A DNA stretch of 64,000 nt, taken from assembly GCA_034336665.1 (NCBI GenBank), contig JAPFBE010000013.1, forward strand, positions 21,369,056 through 21,433,055. Reading direction: 5' to 3'. Under the pieces are notes generated by a model. It did no database searches, had not been told where the DNA came from, and saw nothing but the letters and a program-made list of their open reading frames with translations. The DNA is from Luscinia megarhynchos. Lineage: Eukaryota > Chordata > Aves > Passeriformes > Turdidae. Positions 59,524-64,000 of this stretch are shown one piece after another. Position numbers and translations under genes: made by a program. The stretch's first letter is position 1. Every line of letters starts with the position of its first letter.

Positions 59524-61207
59524 ACATTTTCTCTGCCAGTTAATTGAATTCAGGTCTTCCCTTCACGTTACACTGGAAAAGCCTTATTGCACTTTCACCG
59601 TGAGGAAACATTTGCTCATGGGGGAGCAGAACAGATGAAACCCTCCAAAGTCCCTTTGCTGAAGATGTCAAACTAAATTTGGATTGCATTTGCTCTTAAA
59701 CCAGAACTGACCACAGTCTATGGGAGAACATCACTGATTTTAGTGCTGCTTTACAGTAGGCAGCAAAATAGCTCAGTGAATTATCCACTTTGATGACCAA
59801 TTTTTCAGTGTATCCTATGTTTTCCTTTTTCCTCCCTCTCTGCAAATCTGCCCCATACTGAGTCCCTAAGAAATCCCACTCATTAAAAAACCCCTCCTTT
59901 GAGGGCCTGTTGTGACAGCACTTTGAACTTCTGTGCTGGGAGAGCACAATGCAGAGGACATAGAATTGCAGGCAGTTAAATTGCCTCATTAAGAGAATAT
60001 TAGGTCCTATTTGGTCTTTTTCTATCAAGCACTTCTGAATACTTTATCCAAGCTGGTTTTCTGTCACAGGATCCCTGCCATTCCCCCTGAGAGATTTTGC
60101 TTTACTCTCTTCTCTTTGCATCTGAGTCCTCACAAGGGCTGAATGTGAGGTGTGACGTGGAGAGGGCGCAGCATCACAGCCATTCACAGCATTCCCAATG
60201 AGAGTGTCTGGGGAGGAGACTCTCCTTTCTCCCCTAGAACATGTAGTGTCTGCACGTCACAGAAAACATCTTCGCCTTTGCAGCTAAAGTTTCTTTTTTT
60301 ATTTTTTAAATACCACAAAGCTGGGTGCATCCCCTGGTCCCTCTAGGGTGTTGAGTTTGGTTTAGCACTGTACTTCCAGATAGGAACCATAAGATGTCCA
60401 TAATTCCACTGCTTTGTCCTTTGCTGCAGGGATTCACTGCACTGAAAACTTTCATCTTTCTTACGATTACACATTTATATTTCACAGAGTCCCAGACACA
60501 TGGATTTTCTAGACACAACATGCTAACACTTTACTCCTATTCTGACATCTTTTCTAATTTCCCAATAATCTTTGTCACAGTTCAGAATTGCTCCTGTAAC
60601 TTCAAGAGCCTTTGCCATTATATTTCTGTCTTTTTCTGGCTCTGGCCTCTTCCTTGTCCTTACTCATGGCTTTCTGCAGCTGGCAGTGCTGTACAAGCAC
60701 CTGCTGCTTCATCCACAGCTCTGTCCTTTGCTAGCTCCTATGTGATGCTTTGCCTTTTAACACTACTGTAACCTGTAGAAGAGCAGCTTGCCCCAGACCA
60801 GCAATCTGTGTGTGCTTGTGTGCTTCTGACTGCTTTCTAATTAGGAAGACCTTAATTTACAGCCTCCCATGTTCCCTGCAGTGTGCCCTGCAGTACTGTT
60901 TATCATCTCTCTGCCACAGCCAAGATCTATGCTGGCTTGCCTTCACTGAGGGAGCTGCCTGCTGTGCTGGTTGGAAAGGTGCCTCAGCTGCTGCTGCTGG
61001 GGTGGGAGATGGGGGATGTTTTACACATGAGGTTACACGAGGTTCTCCTTTCCCTGTTTCTCACAGCACATTGAAATGCTACTCCCTGGATTTGTCTCTG
61101 CTGCTTCCCTCCATCCAAAGAGCCTTGTTTGATGCCTCGTCAGCTTGAGAAATGATGCTTTTGTGCTATATGCTGATACACATGAATTAACTGATGGCCA
61201 GGATAAG
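59524..61207. other. Non-coding stretch without recognised features
   Basis: Frames of up to 132 codons at 60.4-61.1 kb have no domain or splice support. Confidence 0.35.
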
Positions 61208-61275
61208 AGTCAGATGCTCAGCAAGGGTAAATTGCTGTAGCTTCAGTCAAGTCAGTAAAGCTAATCCATTTTCTT
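61208..61275. repeat. Second copy of the palindromic ancient element
   Basis: 'gagtcagatgctcagcaagg' + 'gtaaattgctgtagcttcag' + 'tcaagtcagtaaagctaatc' matches, from memory, the reptile palindromic element (AGATCCTCAGCTGGTGTAAATC...TAGCTCCATTGAAGTCAATGG, in pieces). It is related to the copy at 5,688-5,748 and is diverged. Confidence 0.35.
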
Positions 61276-62695
61276 CCAGCAGAGATTCAGGGAACATAGA
61301 TTAACTATAGTGTCTGGAATCAGCCTTGATTGCAAACCCAGACATTATAAAAGATGTGGCTTCACTGACCCCCTTATCCTGCAACACCACGAGCTTCTCC
61401 TCTGCATGGTGTGGCTCCTGTCCCCAGCCTTGCTGCAGTTGTAGGAGAACAACTCATTCACAACGGGGATGAGTGATGAAAGGGGAAGGAACTTGCTGTT
61501 CTTGTGCCAAGATGCATGGCAAGGCAGCCTGGGTCCACAGAGACTCTGATTGATGTGACAGGGAGGGAGTGACAAGCCTGCTGATGTGCTAACAGCATTT
61601 TACTCCAGCAGTTCTTGCCAAAAAAAATAAAACACCTGTGACAAAACCTAAACCAGCTCACTTGCTCAGGGTGTAGATGTATAGGACCTGAGAGCCACCA
61701 CCTGATGTGAGTTATGAAGCCTGGCCTTTCTCCAGGAAGATGAGTGTGATAACACTTGACAGGTCAGGCTCAGGGTGCTCTGTGCTCTGGTTTAATACAG
61801 CTTGGCTTGGCCTGTCTCTGAAGGGCTGCCACCCCTGGCTGCCACCCTTGGCTTTTAATTCAGTCTTTACTGCAGGTCAGGAGATGAGGAGTATGCACGT
61901 GAGCCTGCATATATAAAAATATAACACAAAGCAGCAGGGATTGGAGTTTTCCTCAGGAAATACTAATTTTTCCTTGTCACACTTATCAGAAAAGCACTTT
62001 ATGTAGATTGGGGGGGGTCAAACTGAATTTTGGTAGAAGGCTGCAGAAGCTGAAAGGAAGCTAGACCAGTTTGCTCAGCTGTAAGAGGAATATAAATGTG
62101 TAATACCAAATTACTTGTGATGTCCAGCACCCTTTTCCAGCATCAGCCCACATCATCAGGGCTCTTGGTGTGAGGGGACAATGTCTTCCCTTTTTACACC
62201 TGCCTGCTGGACCATACACTTTTCTGTCATCATATTTTCTGGGTTCCTATAACTTTTCCTTGTAATTCCAATGGTTAAACTTCTTTTTTTTTTAGTGGTG
62301 AAACAGCAATACCTCTTCCCCTATATCTTTGGTAGAGTCTTCCCTTTGTCTTCTGTAATCTTTTTTCCCCATTCCTGTTTGTGATGGCACAGGTCTCTGG
62401 GCAGCTGGGTTAGGAAGCACATTGATAAATCTATGGGGCTCTAAGAGCACAGCTTAACTTCTGGCAGGTTATTTTTCAGCAAAGTCTCTGCTTTCCTGTC
62501 CTGGTTCACAGTGTGATGGTGCAAGGCCAAGAGCCAGCTGTGAGAAAGCAAGAATACTTAATGCTCTCGTTGCTGCTGAGAACTTTGTCACAAGAGGGCC
62601 AAATGACAAAAATGTTTCTTTTTCTCCTCCTCTGTGTGTCAGTGCAAAGTAGGACAAGCCTCAGCCAGACAGACCAGCACTAGCCTAGTTCAGTG
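61276..62695. other. Non-coding stretch without recognised features
   Basis: Nothing recognised. Confidence 0.35.
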
Positions 62696-62757
62696 TAGCT
62701 CAGGCTGGTGACTAAGCCCTTCTCTTTGGGAGTGGAAACAACGTGGGTTCAAACCAG
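62696..62757 (+). repeat. tRNA-derived SINE-like head
   Basis: A Pol III A-box-like tagctcaggctgg and a B-box-like gggttcaaacca lie 50 nt apart, with a short CCC...GGG stem between. The spacing is somewhat longer than in a tRNA, and no acceptor stem pairs, so this is a decayed tRNA-derived SINE and not a tRNA gene. Confidence 0.35.
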
Positions 62758-62953
62758 AGGCTGATGCTGTGACAGTGCCAAGAGGATGCTGTTGAGGGTG
62801 GCTGGCTGCTCCTGCCATAGCACTTCAGTGCATCTGGGCTTTCCTTACTGTCCCATTTAGGAGATGAGCTTAAAAGTAAAAACTGGAAGTGTACCACTCC
62901 TCCCCCTACTGACACAGCCTCTTTCCCCTTAGTCTCATTTCGTGTGAAATTAT

Positions 62954-62980
62954 TCAGCAAATTCAAGCTGAATTTGCTGA
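62954..62980. repeat. Perfect 12-bp hairpin
   Basis: TCAGCAAATTCA, loop AGC, TGAATTTGCTGA: perfectly complementary arms with a 3-nt loop. The ends TCAGCA/TGCTGA are Maf-type half sites facing outward. Confidence 0.75.
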
Positions 62981-63479
62981 TCATTTTGGCATCCCAGAAA
63001 ATGATTTAGCAAAAAGAAAGAAAAAAATTCACCTGCCTTCTTGCTGTCACATTTGTTCTACTCAGCTGCTAATATATCTAGTAGCAAACTCTTCTTGTCT
63101 GTGACAAGGTTAGACATAATGCAAAAGCTGTCATCTGCCTTAAGAGGTTTTCTGTCTCATAAGGCAATTTTGAGTTTCCCCTAATTCCACCAAAGTCAGA
63201 AGAGGGATTCTTGCTCATGTCTTGGGTCTACAGCTTAGTCTCTGTCCTTACCATGGCACCCCCAAAATCTATTGTGTGAACCCCCCATCAGCTGGGCTGA
63301 GGACATAGTAGGGATGTCTTTCTGTTGAAATACACATAATCTGTACATTTTCTTCTTTGAAAACAGGAATGGTAGACCCTAGAGAAAATGAGCCTGCCCT
63401 AATTAGCCCAGTGACCTTTCCTTTCTGGTCCACTGACTCTTTCTTTTGTCCAGTCTGGCTTCAAATGCTGTGAATGCTG
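62981..63479. other. Non-coding stretch without recognised features
   Basis: Nothing recognised. Confidence 0.35.
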
Positions 63480-63900
63480 ACGTTTCTGTCACCTTTTCTG
63501 GACACTATTCCACTGCCTAGAAAATCCTGCTCTCACAGGTTACTCTGAAGTGGTGTTTTCATTAATTTCATGTCAATGCATTCTCTTATGACCATCTGCT
63601 TGCTGTCCTTTAATACTCTAAATCATTGCATTGCTCATGTTTCCATCTTTAAGGCTTGTGTAAGCCTTTAATCCTCTCCTGAAATTATCACTTGATTAAA
63701 TTATAGAGAATGACTTTCTTTTTAATTTTTGTCTCTCTTCTTAACCATTTTTATTGTTCATCAATGAGCTTCTCTCTAATGTTGTCAATCTCTGCCGGGT
63801 TTTCAGCATCTGAAATACAATGCAGTGTTCAAAACACCACACAATGTTTTCTACTTATGCCAGAAAATTGTACAAGGAGATAATTATTTCCTGAGATCAA
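63480..63900 (-). repeat. Probable ancient CR1, minus strand
   Basis: Read on plus, 'gacactattccactgccta', 'attctcttatgaccatctgc', 'ttattgttcatcaatgagct', 'aatgcagtgttcaaaacacc' and 'ttctacttatgccag' follow the order of antisense old CR1/L3 reverse-transcriptase sequence (collinear with 'ctgttccactgcttaa', 'ttattgctctcctctg', 'cacagtactcc'). It is very diverged. Confidence 0.35.
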
Positions 63901-64000
63901 GAAATAAATCTCCAACCTCTGCCTTTCTTCCTACTATACTTTGTCCCCTCTTCCTCTTAAAATATGAACTATTTATCTTCCATCCAGTAAGATCTAAAGA

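Noticed and set aside
62696..62757. A real tRNA gene from the A and B boxes
   Set aside because: The spacing is too long and the arms do not pair; better explained as a decayed tRNA-derived SINE.
1..64000. CRISPR arrays, operons or bacterial mobile elements
   Set aside because: No regularly spaced direct repeats with unique spacers and no dense coding. Composition and repeats are clearly those of a bird nuclear genome.

Overview
This window looks like avian nuclear DNA, most probably from a songbird. The evidence is its interspersed repeats: CR1 LINEs ending in the ATTCTGTG-type octamer, three retroviral LTRs whose sequence I recognise as widespread in bird genomes, and faint remains of older amniote repeats (L3-like CR1, MIR-like SINEs). 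It is AT-rich, mostly non-coding DNA with two CpG islands. I find no open reading frame I would defend as a complete gene. The long frames lie in CpG islands, in a pentanucleotide array, or in a decayed CR1. Family names and consensus comparisons are from memory, not from a search.

Layout. 0-6.5 kb is AT-rich with several very old SINE-like remnants, a convincing minus-strand poly(A) signal near 1.71 kb, and one weak candidate for a minus-strand last coding exon with a membrane segment (1219-1373). 6.6-8.7 kb is a large CpG island. It has a 4 x 19 bp minisatellite at its left edge, seven CCAAT/ATTGG boxes in a divergent arrangement and two G-quadruplex motifs, so it is probably a bidirectional promoter. 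8.7-29.3 kb is featureless apart from one ancient CR1 and small tandem duplications. A 477 bp solo LTR with a perfect 5 bp target duplication lies at 29,335-29,811. Between 34.5 and 36.4 kb are a CR1 3' end and a much older CR1. At 37,970-39,899 a minus-strand solo LTR with perfect 5 bp duplications is split by a 5'-truncated CR1, a clear nested insertion. 39.9-49.3 kb is nearly empty. 49,332-49,650 is a pure (TTCCC)n array of about 64 units. 51,818-52,806 is a third, plus-strand LTR. A second CpG island (54.7-56.3 kb) carries RFX X-box-like motifs and an AP-1/NF-E2 site, and a palindromic GATA pair lies about 340 bp upstream. From 56.3 kb to the end there are simple repeats, a tRNA-derived SINE-like piece, a perfect hairpin and another probable ancient CR1.

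How it fits together. The two CpG islands are the likely gene starts, with exons mostly outside the window or too short to identify by eye. The 46 kb between them looks like intergenic or intronic sequence. The retroelement history can be read directly at 38-40 kb: LTR insertion, recombination to a solo LTR, and CR1 insertion into it. No new multi-gene system was found. The most useful leads are the divergent CCAAT promoter, the X-box CpG island without a visible gene, and the nested LTR/CR1.
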